DNA from: Anaerolineales bacterium UBA3940
Lineage (GTDB): Bacteria; Chloroflexota; Anaerolineae; Aggregatilineales; UBA3940
Assembly (NCBI GenBank): GCA_002385675.1
Contig: DGDY01000205.1
Location: 1-11,937 of the forward strand
Reading direction: 5' to 3'
DNA: 11,937 nucleotides
Both the position numbers and the translations under genes were made by a program. The notes beneath the pieces were generated by a model. It saw only the letters and a list, made by a program, of their open reading frames with translations, did no database searches and was not told where the DNA came from. The first letter of the stretch is position 1; every line of letters starts with the position of its first letter. Below, piece after piece: positions 1 through 6,515 of the stretch.

Positions 1-398
1 GCTCACCTTTGCCCAAAAATCTTGTAAATCTTCTATGGATATTTGCCAGCCGGTTGGTTAAACTTATCCCTGATTAATTGTTGATACCCGATGCTGCGGC
101 CCGCAGGCTGCACGCTACCAGTGGAGAAATACCATGCCGAACACCTGCATGTGTTTGAGTCGGGGTCACTAGCCACCGACTCGTCACCAACTCAAACCGG
201 ATAGCGGCTGAGCAGGCATAGCGGCTTCAACAGCCAGCAGACGAAAGGTCGGCAGCGGCCCCACCAGTAGAGGGGTCTCGACGGGTAAGAACCTTGCCCG
301 GCGGGACAAAAGACTGCTACCTTTTTTTGTCTGTTGGCTGTTTTGTTGTCTGCTCAAGTCGTGCAGCACGAGATACCGGAATTAGAAGGAGAACCAGA
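1..398 (+). promoter_or_regulatory. Structured non-coding leader upstream of cysK
   Basis: No convincing gene is seen here; the region is less GC-rich than the genes around it. It can fold into a series of hairpins on the cysK strand. GTTTGAGT at 153-160 is complementary to ACTCAAAC at 190-197, while GAGTCGG at 157-163 is complementary to CCGACTC at 176-182; both pairings need bases 157-160, so they compete. Further stems are 257-262 with 272-277, 282-289 with 293-300 (8 pairs with one G-U, loop AAC) and 305-311 with 325-331, the last next to a run of seven T. I could not match it to a T-box (its conserved AGGGTGG-type sequence is absent) or a SAM riboswitch. No strong promoter is evident. 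That this is a cis-regulatory RNA for cysteine synthesis is inference. Confidence 0.35.
386..391 (+). promoter_or_regulatory. Ribosome binding site that fixes the cysK start
   Basis: AAGGAG lies 7 bases before the GTG at 399. This strong site, together with the family's usual N-terminus, favours GTG 399 over an in-frame ATG at 294 that would add 35 unrelated residues. Confidence 0.8.
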
Positions 399-1343
399 GT
401 GAAGATCGCGAAGAACATCACCGAACTGATTGGCCGCACCCCGCTTGTGCGCCTGAACCGGCTGACGGAGGGTAGCGCGGCTGAAGTCGTGGCGAAGCTG
501 GAGTACTACAACCCGGCAGGCAGCGTGAAGGATCGCATCGGCGTGGCGATGATCGACGCCGCCGAGCGTGCCGGTTTGATTAACAAGGATACCATCATCG
601 TTGAGCCGACGAGCGGCAACACCGGCATCGCGCTGGCGTTTGTGTGCGCGGCGCGCGGCTACAAGTGCGTGCTGACCATGCCCGATACCATGAGCCAGGA
701 GCGGCGGACGCTGCTGCGCGCTTACGGCGCGGAACTGATCCTCACGCCCGGCAGCGAGGGCATGGCCGGGGCTATCAAGAAGGCCCGCGAGCTGGTCGAG
801 TCTGACAGCCGCTACTTCATGCCGCAGCAGTTCAGCAACCCGGCCAACCCGCAGATCCACCGCGAGACGACCGCCGAGGAGATCTGGGAGGACACCGACG
901 GCCAGGTGGACATCGTCGTGGCGGGTATTGGCACGGGCGGCACGATCACCGGCGTTGGCGAGGTGCTGAAGGAGCGCAAGCCCTCGGTGAAGATGATCGC
1001 CGTCGAACCGGCAGCGTCGGCGGTTCTCTCCGGCAAGGAGAAGGGCCCGCATCCCATCCAGGGCATCGGCGCGGGCTTCGTTCCGGAGGTGCTCAACACG
1101 AAGATTTACGACGAGATCATCACGGTTGAGGCGGAGGACGCCTTCAAAACAGCGCGACGCATGGCCGCCGAGGAGGGCCTGCTCGTCGGTATCTCGTCTG
1201 GCGCGGCGACGTGGGCAGCGCTTCAGGTCGCCCGGCGTCCGGAGAACGAGGGTAAGCTGATCGTTGTGATCATCCCCTCCTCGGGCGAGCGCTACCTGAG
1301 CACGCAACTCTTTGCCGATGTCCGCGACACCACGTCCATATGA
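399..1343 (+). CDS. cysK: Cysteine synthase A (O-acetylserine sulfhydrylase)
   Basis: A 314-residue PLP enzyme of fold type II that makes L-cysteine from O-acetylserine and sulfide in the cytoplasm. The N-terminus is family-typical ([16 protein letters not shown]). Lys44 in NPAGSVKDR is the residue expected to bind PLP; PTSGNTG (residues 70-76) is the substrate-binding loop; a glycine-rich GTGGT segment around residue 180 matches the PLP phosphate cup; SSGAA lies near residue 270. Length is normal for CysK. The GTG start is chosen for its AAGGAG site and for the lack of homology upstream. cysE follows after 32 bases with no terminator between, so both are probably on one mRNA. A cystathionine beta-synthase-like or CysM role cannot be excluded from sequence alone, but the adjacent cysE favours CysK. 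Confidence 0.95.
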   Translation: MKIAKNITELIGRTPLVRLNRLTEGSAAEVVAKLEYYNPAGSVKDRIGVAMIDAAERAGLINKDTIIVEPTSGNTGIALAFVCAARGYKCVLTMPDTMSQERRTLLRAYGAELILTPGSEGMAGAIKKARELVESDSRYFMPQQFSNPANPQIHRETTAEEIWEDTDGQVDIVVAGIGTGGTITGVGEVLKERKPSVKMIAVEPAASAVLSGKEKGPHPIQGIGAGFVPEVLNTKIYDEIITVEAEDAFKTARRMAAEEGLLVGISSGAATWAALQVARRPENEGKLIVVIIPSSGERYLSTQLFADVRDTTSI

Positions 1344-1375
1344 GCGCAGGCATCAGGACAACAGGTTAGAGTGGG

Positions 1376-2077
1376 ATGTTCGATACCATCAAACGAGACA
1401 TAAAAGTATTCCTGGAACGCGACCCGGCGGCCCGCAACGCGCTGGAGGTCATACTGCTGTACCCCGGCCTGCACGCGATCTGGGCCTACCGGATCGCGCA
1501 CTGGCTGTGGGAGCACAACCTCAAGCTGCTGGGGCGGGCCATCTCGCAGATCGCCCGCTTCCTGACCGGCGTTGAGATCCACCCCGGCGCAAAGATCGGG
1601 CCGGGCTTCTTCATCGACCACGGCATGGGCATCGTCATCGGCGAGACCACCGTGATCGGCGAGGACTGCTCGCTGTACCACGGGGTGACGCTCGGCGGCA
1701 CCCGCTTCGAGCGCGGGCGCAAGCGCCACCCGACGCTGCGCGACCGTGTGGTCGTCGGCGCGGGCGCGAAGATCCTCGGTGACATCGTCATCGGCGAGGA
1801 TAGCCGCATCGGCGCGAACGCCGTTGTCGTCAAGAACGTCCCCGCCAACTCGGTCGTGGTCGGTGTGCCGGGGCAGGTTGTCAAGCGCAGCCGCCCGCTC
1901 CCCGAGCGGCCCGACCTGGAGCACGACAAGTTGCCTGACACCATCGGCCAGACTGTCATCGCGCTGATGCGCCGCGTCGAGGCGCTTGAGGAGCTGGTGG
2001 AGAACGGCTCGCGCCTTGAGCCGATACCCCACCTCCCCGTCGAAAACACCTGGATGGGGGAGGACTTCTCGATCTAG
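1376..2077 (+). CDS. cysE: Serine O-acetyltransferase
   Basis: A 233-residue short-form serine acetyltransferase, which transfers acetyl from acetyl-CoA to L-serine to give O-acetylserine, the substrate of the upstream cysK product. An N-terminal helical part (about 1-60) is followed by a left-handed beta-helix of hexapeptide repeats (about 65-175). Catalytic-site motifs are visible: VEIHPGA with Glu67 (the place of the acid in the catalytic pair; Glu also occurs in Bacillus-type enzymes), FIDHGMG with His82, VTLGGT, and KRHP with His118. A tail of about 60 residues contains a helix with coiled-coil character and ends in isoleucine (DFSI). In this family a C-terminal Ile enters the CysK active site to form the cysteine synthase complex. 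ATG 1376 matches the usual start; its ribosome site is weak (TTAGAGTGGG), suggesting translation linked to cysK. Confidence 0.94.
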   Translation: MFDTIKRDIKVFLERDPAARNALEVILLYPGLHAIWAYRIAHWLWEHNLKLLGRAISQIARFLTGVEIHPGAKIGPGFFIDHGMGIVIGETTVIGEDCSLYHGVTLGGTRFERGRKRHPTLRDRVVVGAGAKILGDIVIGEDSRIGANAVVVKNVPANSVVVGVPGQVVKRSRPLPERPDLEHDKLPDTIGQTVIALMRRVEALEELVENGSRLEPIPHLPVENTWMGEDFSI

Positions 2078-2110
2078 CAGGCCGGACAAGGCCAGACAGA
2101 CTAGTCAGGA

Positions 2111-2145
2111 GCCAGGCCTGCCGCGCGGGCCTGGCTTTGCTTTAT
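2111..2145 (+). terminator. Intrinsic terminator of the cysK-cysE unit
   Basis: A perfect 8-pair GC-rich stem, GCCAGGCC (2111-2118) with GGCCTGGC (2128-2135), is followed directly by a T-rich tail, TTTGCTTTAT. It lies 33 bases past the cysE stop codon. Confidence 0.85.
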
Positions 2146-2178
2146 CCGTTGCAGACCCGAACGGGTATGGAAGGGTAC

Positions 2179-2213
2179 GTGACGCTTGCTAAAATTTGTT
2201 ATAGTCAGCAAGC
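2179..2213 (+). promoter_or_regulatory. Putative promoter with overlapping inverted-repeat operator
   Basis: TATAGT at 2200-2205 is a good -10 box. GTGACG at 2179-2184 is a possible -35 box, though the 15-base spacing is short. A perfect 7-base inverted repeat, GCTTGCT (2184-2190) and AGCAAGC (2207-2213), brackets the -10 box. A protein bound here would block RNA polymerase, so this is a candidate operator for the sensor kinase operon about 100 bases downstream. The regulator is unknown; autoregulation by the downstream NarL-type protein is possible but unproven. Confidence 0.5.
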
Positions 2214-2254
2214 TAAATGTTAAAAAACCATCACAGCCGCACGAGACCCGGCCC

Positions 2255-2276
2255 GGGGTGCGCTCCGGCGCGCCCC
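2255..2276 (+). other. Stable leader hairpin with UNCG-type tetraloop
   Basis: Bases 2255-2263 pair with 2268-2276 (nine pairs, one G-U) around the loop TCCG, closed by C-G. In RNA this is a cUNCGg tetraloop, a very stable class. It lies in the probable 5' leader of the sensor kinase mRNA, 35 bases before the start codon. No T-run follows, so it is not a terminator. A role in mRNA stability or translation is inference. Confidence 0.45.
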
Positions 2277-2310
2277 TCGGTGAAGCTAGAAAGGGCAGAG
2301 TGTCGGGCTC

Positions 2311-4893
2311 ATGAAGATCCCGCCAATGCTTCAAGGGAGGCTCACCCGCCGGCTGTTCCTGCTCTTCGTCATCCTGGGGCTCGTCCCCATCCTGGTCTTC
2401 ACCATCATCCCGGCGATATACCAATTTAATGCCAGCCAGCAGGCCACCGCGAGCGCCGCTGTAGAGCTTGAGCAGCAGGCCGAGGAGCAATTGCTGCAAC
2501 TCGCAGAGTTGACGGCGTCCCGCTACAGCCAGGTCTTTGCTGCCGAGGCACGGGCCGCCAGCCTGCTTGCCAGCTATGCCGAGCAGGCGCTCCAGGCGCC
2601 AGACCAGTACGCCGATCTTGCCGACCCGGCGCTCGTGGTCGAGGAGATCAGCACGCCGGAGGGCTGGCGCGCCAACGCAGCCGACGCGCCGGTCGGCCTG
2701 CTCGTCTCGCCGCTCGCGCCGCCGCTCACCGGCGAGATTGCGGAGCGGCAGGCCGCGCTCAGCACAGCGGAGAGCATCATGCAGGCCGCTGTTGACGCCA
2801 ACCCGTACGTGCGCTCCGCCTTCATCACCACCGAAGATCAGATGCTGTGGCTCTACCCGAACTACCTGTGGGAGGACGGCGCTCTGGCCATACAGTTTGG
2901 ACCCGACCTCACCGCTCGCCCCTACTACCGCGAGACACGCGCCGTCGTATGGAGCCAGCCCTACATGGACATCGAGCCGGTGATCAGCGTCGCTGCGCCG
3001 ATCTGGGTAGACGGCACGTTCCAGGGCATGGCGGGCGTCGACTTTGCGCTTGACGTGATCGTGCAGGAGGTGCTGGAGACGGACATCCGGGAGCACGGTT
3101 TCGTCTTCCTGATGACGACGGATGGCGATCTGGTCGCCATGCCGGAGCGCGCCGAAGCGGTCCTGCTTGGCGAGCAGCCCAGCGGCGGCGCGATGCTCAA
3201 CCGGACGCTGTACGACGCCGTGCTGCCGGAGGTACGGGCCGAGCTTGAAGCGGCGGACATCGACAAGAAGCTGCGGTCTGGCGAGGCGTTCGTCACGACG
3301 CTTAACCTGCCGGATGGGCCGGTGTACTTCGTCTCCGCCCCGCTGCAGAACGTACCCTGGCACGCTGCCGTCGTGCTGCCCGTGTCGGATGTCTCCGGGG
3401 TGCCGACGCGGCTCGCGGATGAGTTCCGGCAGACCATCGAGAATATCCTGCTCCAGTCGCTGCTCTCCGGATTCGGCTTCATGATCGTCGTGCTCGCCGG
3501 TGGGCTGATTACGCTGCGCCGGCTGGCGCTCCCGATCCAGCAGCTATCCGCCGCTGCGCGATCCATCATGGGAGGCAACCTCGCCTACCGCGTGCCGGTC
3601 ACGGAGCACGACGACGAGATGGCCGACCTGATCGTGTCATTCAACGAGATGACGGATGCCGTGCAGACGATGCGGGACGAGCTTGAGCAGCAGCGTGCCG
3701 AACTTCAGGCGGCGCTGGCACGGCGGGAGCTTGAGTTCAACATCATCAACGATATTGCGGAGCTGACCAACCAGCAGCGCGACCTGTCAGACCGGCTCGG
3801 CCAGGCGCTGAGCATCGCCCGGCGCGCACTGGGGTCGGACATCCTGACGGTGTCGCTCATCGACGACGAGAACGAGATAACGTTCAGCGCCTACGCAACC
3901 GTTGGGCTGGGCGAACCCGACCTGCTCGACCTGCTGCCCCGATGCATCGACCAGAAGACGCTGCGGCATGTCGCCGAAACGCAGCAGAACCTCCGCGTGC
4001 CCGACGTGGAGGAGGCAGGCGATCTGATCTCGGAGGAGCAGCGAGAGTGCTTCCGGAAGCTGGGCATCCGCATGATAGGCCTCAGGCCCATCGTGAGCCG
4101 GGGGCGCGCGCTCGGCGTGCTGACGCTGATGCGCCACAAGCCGGTTGTCATTACAGAGGAGACGATCACGCTGCTTGAGGCGCTGGTCCGGATGCTTGCC
4201 ATCCTGATCGAGAACGCGCAGTTCCAGAGCCAGACACGCATGCTGTCCACGATAGAGGAGCGCCGCCGTCTGGCAAGCGAGCTTCACGACTCCGTCACGC
4301 AGTCGTTGTTCACGCTCAGCCTCGCCGTCGAGGGCCTGAAAGCCCAGCTTGGCGATAACCTCACCAAAGAGCAGGAAGAGGTGCTCGACCTGGTGCTCCA
4401 CCAGACCCGCACCGTGCAAAACGAGATGCGCACGCTCATCGACGAGCTGCGTCCGGTGGACCTCGATGAGAAAGGCCTGCAGGGGGCGCTGCGCCAGCAC
4501 GCCCAGAGCCTGCGCCGCTCGACAGACATTGATGTCGAACTGACCATCAGCGGTAACCTCCGGCGGCTGCCGCTCAACGTGCAGCGCAACCTCAACCGCA
4601 TTGCGCAGGAGGCGCTCAGCAACGTTGGGCGGCACTCCGGCGCGACGCGGGCGGAGATCGAGCTTGTCGTCGGTGAAAACGTGGTCGAGCTGACCGTGCG
4701 CGACAACGGGCATGGCTTCGACTCGCAGGCGGTGGCGTTCAGCGAGTCCCGTTCGCTCGGTCTAACCAGTATGCGGGAGCGCGCCGAGATGATGGGTGGC
4801 GCGCTGCTCGTCCGCTCCACGCCCGGCGCGGGCACGAGCATCACCGCCCGCATCCCACTGCTTAAAACGCCAGAGGAGGTCGCTCATGGCTGA
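2311..4893 (+). CDS. Cache-HAMP-GAF sensor histidine kinase (NarX/LiaS type)
   Basis: An 860-residue membrane histidine kinase that partners the response regulator downstream. Domains in order: membrane helix at about 12-34; extracytoplasmic sensor at about 35-380 with dCache hallmarks (ARPYYRE at 202-208, then WSQPY, ISVAAPIW and GMAGVDFALD); second membrane helix at about 384-402; HAMP at about 403-456; coiled coil; GAF at about 480-640; HisKA_3 with the phosphate-accepting His659 in SELHDSVTQSL, which also holds the DxxxQ phosphatase motif (Asp660, Gln664); and an HATPase domain with Asn771 in the N box, DNGHG from Asp798 and SLGLTSMRERAEMMGG. All catalytic motifs are intact. ATG 2311 is the first start after an in-frame stop; its ribosome site (AAAGGG, 15 bases away) is weak. 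The gene overlaps the regulator by 8 bases. Cache domains usually sense small molecules; the ligand is unknown. Confidence 0.93.
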   Translation: MKIPPMLQGRLTRRLFLLFVILGLVPILVFTIIPAIYQFNASQQATASAAVELEQQAEEQLLQLAELTASRYSQVFAAEARAASLLASYAEQALQAPDQYADLADPALVVEEISTPEGWRANAADAPVGLLVSPLAPPLTGEIAERQAALSTAESIMQAAVDANPYVRSAFITTEDQMLWLYPNYLWEDGALAIQFGPDLTARPYYRETRAVVWSQPYMDIEPVISVAAPIWVDGTFQGMAGVDFALDVIVQEVLETDIREHGFVFLMTTDGDLVAMPERAEAVLLGEQPSGGAMLNRTLYDAVLPEVRAELEAADIDKKLRSGEAFVTTLNLPDGPVYFVSAPLQNVPWHAAVVLPVSDVSGVPTRLADEFRQTIENILLQSLLSGFGFMIVVLAGGLITLRRLALPIQQLSAAARSIMGGNLAYRVPVTEHDDEMADLIVSFNEMTDAVQTMRDELEQQRAELQAALARRELEFNIINDIAELTNQQRDLSDRLGQALSIARRALGSDILTVSLIDDENEITFSAYATVGLGEPDLLDLLPRCIDQKTLRHVAETQQNLRVPDVEEAGDLISEEQRECFRKLGIRMIGLRPIVSRGRALGVLTLMRHKPVVITEETITLLEALVRMLAILIENAQFQSQTRMLSTIEERRRLASELHDSVTQSLFTLSLAVEGLKAQLGDNLTKEQEEVLDLVLHQTRTVQNEMRTLIDELRPVDLDEKGLQGALRQHAQSLRRSTDIDVELTISGNLRRLPLNVQRNLNRIAQEALSNVGRHSGATRAEIELVVGENVVELTVRDNGHGFDSQAVAFSESRSLGLTSMRERAEMMGGALLVRSTPGAGTSITARIPLLKTPEEVAHG
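4873..4880 (+). promoter_or_regulatory. Ribosome binding site of the response regulator
   Basis: GAGGAGGT inside the end of the kinase gene lies 5 bases before ATG 4886. It selects this start over an in-frame ATG at 4796, which would add 30 residues with no receiver-domain similarity. Confidence 0.8.
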
Positions 4894-5554
4894 TCAACCC
4901 GCGATCCGCGTCCTGCTCGTTGACGATCACCAGATGGTACGGCAGGGTCTGCTGTACTTCCTCTCCGCACAGGAGGGCATCGAGGTGGTCGGGCAGGCGG
5001 AGAACGGTCTGCAAGCCGTGACGATGGTCGAGGAAACCCGCCCTGACGTCGTGCTGATGGACCTCGCCATGCCGGAGATGGACGGGCTGGAGGCGCTGCG
5101 GCGCATCAAGGCGGATCACGCCGACATCGAGGTTCTGGTGCTGACGAGCTTCGTGGACGACGAGAAGGTGCTGGCCGCCATCGAACACGGCGCGTCCGGC
5201 TACCTGATGAAGGACATCAAGCCCGGCGAACTGGCGCGGGCGATCCGCGCGGCGGCGCGCGGGGAGGTCTACCTGCACCCGGAAGCCGCCCGGCATCTGG
5301 CTCAGGCGCACCACCCCGGCGCCTCCGACCGGGAAGAGCCGTCCCCGGCCATCCTGACCGAGCGCGAGCGTGAAGTCCTCGAACTCGTGGCGCGAGGGCT
5401 AAGCAACCAGGACATTGCCGACACCTTAACTATCACGTTAAAGACGGTCAAAACGCACGTCAGCAACATCCTGCACAAGCTCGGGCTGGAGAGCCGCGTG
5501 CAGGCTGCGCTGTACGCCCTGCGCCACAACCTTGTGCCGTTCGATGAGATCTGA
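4886..5554 (+). CDS. NarL/LuxR-family response regulator
   Basis: A 222-residue DNA-binding regulator that receives phosphate from the kinase encoded just upstream. The receiver domain (about 7-122) has the acidic pair Asp13-Asp14, phosphoacceptor Asp59 in VVLMDLAMPEMDG, Thr87 and Lys109, so all active-site residues are present. A linker leads to a LuxR/GerE helix-turn-helix (about 155-215: LTEREREVLELVARGLSNQD, then a recognition helix with KTVKTHVSNILHKLG). Length is normal for the family. Its start overlaps the kinase stop (ATGGCTGA), giving translational coupling and a matched pair. Targets are unknown; the inverted repeat at 2184-2213 is a candidate. Confidence 0.95.
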   Translation: MADQPAIRVLLVDDHQMVRQGLLYFLSAQEGIEVVGQAENGLQAVTMVEETRPDVVLMDLAMPEMDGLEALRRIKADHADIEVLVLTSFVDDEKVLAAIEHGASGYLMKDIKPGELARAIRAAARGEVYLHPEAARHLAQAHHPGASDREEPSPAILTEREREVLELVARGLSNQDIADTLTITLKTVKTHVSNILHKLGLESRVQAALYALRHNLVPFDEI

Positions 5555-5570
5555 GGCGGCGCACCCGCCT
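5554..5570 (+). other. Short hairpin at the end of the two-component operon
   Basis: AGGCGG (5554-5559) pairs with CCGCCT (5565-5570) across a 5-base loop, beginning at the last base of the regulator's stop codon. No T-run follows, so termination is uncertain; it may only slow mRNA decay. The -10-like TATACT at 5581-5586 follows it, but no matching -35 box is seen, so whether the next gene has its own promoter is open. Confidence 0.3.
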
Positions 5571-5616
5571 GGCACACGGCTATACTCCGCATAGACACCG
5601 GCATCAGAGAGAGGAC

Positions 5617-6321
5617 GTGACGACCGTGCCCGCAAAGCCCACCCCGGCGCTGAAAGAGAAGGCAATGGAAACCTACCGGCGGCTGCTCGCGGTCTACGGC
5701 GAGCAGCCGCTTGTGCCCCGGCGCGAGCCGATGCACGAACTCATCTCGACCATGCTCTCCCACCGGACCACACAGCGCAACGAGGCCATCGCCTACCAGA
5801 ACATGCGCGAGCGCTTCGGCTCGTGGGAGGCCATCCGTGACGCGCCGGTCGATGAACTGATACAGGCTATCGAACCGGCCACCTTCCCCGAGGTGAAGGC
5901 CCCGCGCATTCAGGAAGCGCTCGACATCATCATCCGAGAGCGTGGCGAGCCGTCCATCGACTTCCTCGCCGACCTGCCCGCCGAGGAAGGGCTGGCGTGG
6001 CTGATGGCGCTGCCGGGCGTGGGCATCAAGACGGCCTCGCTGGTGCTGCTGTTCTGCTTCGCCAAGCCGGTGCTGCCCGTCGATACGCACGTCCACCGGG
6101 TGAGCGGGCGCGTCGGGCTGATCGGCAAGAAGACGGGTGCAACTGCCGCCCACGCCGATCTGCTGGCGCTGCTCCCGCCCGACCCGCACGTGCTCTTCAA
6201 CTTCCACGTCGCCCTGCTGAAGCACGGCCAGCAGGTCTGCATATGGGGCCGCCCGAGATGCGAGCAGTGCCCGCTCCCGTCGATCTGCAACTGGTATCAG
6301 GAAAACCGGGCGGGGAAATAG
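5617..6321 (+). CDS. Endonuclease III-like DNA glycosylase (HhH-GPD, 4Fe-4S)
   Basis: A 234-residue base-excision repair glycosylase of the endonuclease III superfamily. The helix-hairpin-helix is LPGVGIKTAS (132-141) with the catalytic-type Lys138; Asp156 in PVDTHVHRV matches the catalytic Asp; Cys208, Cys215, Cys218 and Cys224 form the C-x6-C-x2-C-x5-C iron-sulfur motif. Both Lys and Asp suggest a bifunctional glycosylase/AP lyase. The motif usually reading LSAQxTD is here LSHRTTQ (47-53), so the DNA-intercalating Gln is replaced by Arg50, which marks a divergent subfamily and leaves the base specificity open. GTG 5617 follows GAGAGAGG (5606-5613); GTG 5626 is an alternative start. The gene follows the regulator after 62 bases and ends three bases before a palindromic repeat. 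I give no symbol because it may not be the main Nth. Confidence 0.88.
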   Translation: MTTVPAKPTPALKEKAMETYRRLLAVYGEQPLVPRREPMHELISTMLSHRTTQRNEAIAYQNMRERFGSWEAIRDAPVDELIQAIEPATFPEVKAPRIQEALDIIIRERGEPSIDFLADLPAEEGLAWLMALPGVGIKTASLVLLFCFAKPVLPVDTHVHRVSGRVGLIGKKTGATAAHADLLALLPPDPHVLFNFHVALLKHGQQVCIWGRPRCEQCPLPSICNWYQENRAGK

Positions 6322-6323
6322 TT

Positions 6324-6436
6324 CCCTCACCCCCCGCCCCCTCTCCCGGTCGGCACGCAAGCGTGCCTGGGAGAGGGGGAGCTTTTTATCCGGCCTCACC
6401 CCCCGGCCCCCTCTCCGTGACACGGAGAGGGGGTGA
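6324..6436. repeat. Tandem pair of C-rich/G-rich palindromic repeats
   Basis: Two related units begin with CCTCACCCCCC-type sequence and then fold back. Unit 1 has arms CCCCCTCTCCC (6337-6347) and GGGAGAGGGGG (6369-6379) with an inner stem GGCACG (6352-6357) / CGTGCC (6362-6367). Unit 2 has 12-base arms CCCCCTCTCCGT (6407-6418) and ACGGAGAGGGGG (6422-6433) with a GAC loop. The outer arms are shared while the tips differ. A third, longer copy lies at 8275-8371. Repeats of this kind are, to my knowledge, common between genes in Chloroflexota; they resemble REP-type elements, not a CRISPR array. Confidence 0.8.
6337..6388 (+). terminator. Palindromic repeat acting as terminator of the glycosylase gene
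   Basis: The long GC-rich hairpin of repeat unit 1 (6337-6379) is followed, after AGC, by TTTTTA (6383-6388), 16 bases past the glycosylase stop codon. This has the form of an intrinsic terminator recruited from a repeat element. Function is inferred. Confidence 0.6.
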
Positions 6437-6454
6437 ATCGCCTGCGGAAACGGA

Positions 6455-6475
6455 GCCGCGACGTTCAGTCGCGGC
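6455..6475. repeat. Small hairpin repeat, copy C (possible two-way terminator)
   Basis: Perfect 8-base arms GCCGCGAC (6455-6462) and GTCGCGGC (6468-6475) enclose GTTCA, which reads TGAAC on the minus strand. Two related copies lie at 8383-8407 and 8427-8447. On the plus strand the hairpin is followed by GGATTTTTA. It sits between the convergent glycosylase and hutU genes and could end transcription from the glycosylase side; toward the hutU side only a short TCCGTTT follows. Confidence 0.7.
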
Positions 6476-6515
6476 GGATTTTTAAATAACTGTACCTACG
6501 CGGCGTCGCTTTCTC

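Noticed and set aside
294..398. N-terminal extension of cysK from the ATG at 294
   Set aside because: The extra 35 residues resemble no CysK N-terminus and lie in hairpin-forming sequence; GTG 399 has a strong AAGGAG site at the right distance.
1..398. T-box or SAM riboswitch upstream of cysK
   Set aside because: I could not find the conserved T-box antiterminator sequence or the SAM-I core; only unclassified hairpins are supported.
354..1307. Long minus-strand open frame opposite cysK
   Set aside because: High-GC shadow frame rich in Arg, Leu and His with no recognisable domain, lying wholly opposite a clear gene.
2101..3363. 420-codon minus-strand open frame opposite the sensor kinase
   Set aside because: Composition is that of a shadow frame; it also runs through the cysE terminator and the kinase promoter, and shows no domain.
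3787..4713. 308-codon minus-strand open frame opposite the kinase catalytic region
   Set aside because: Overlaps the conserved GAF, HisKA_3 and ATPase domains on the other strand; no family resemblance.
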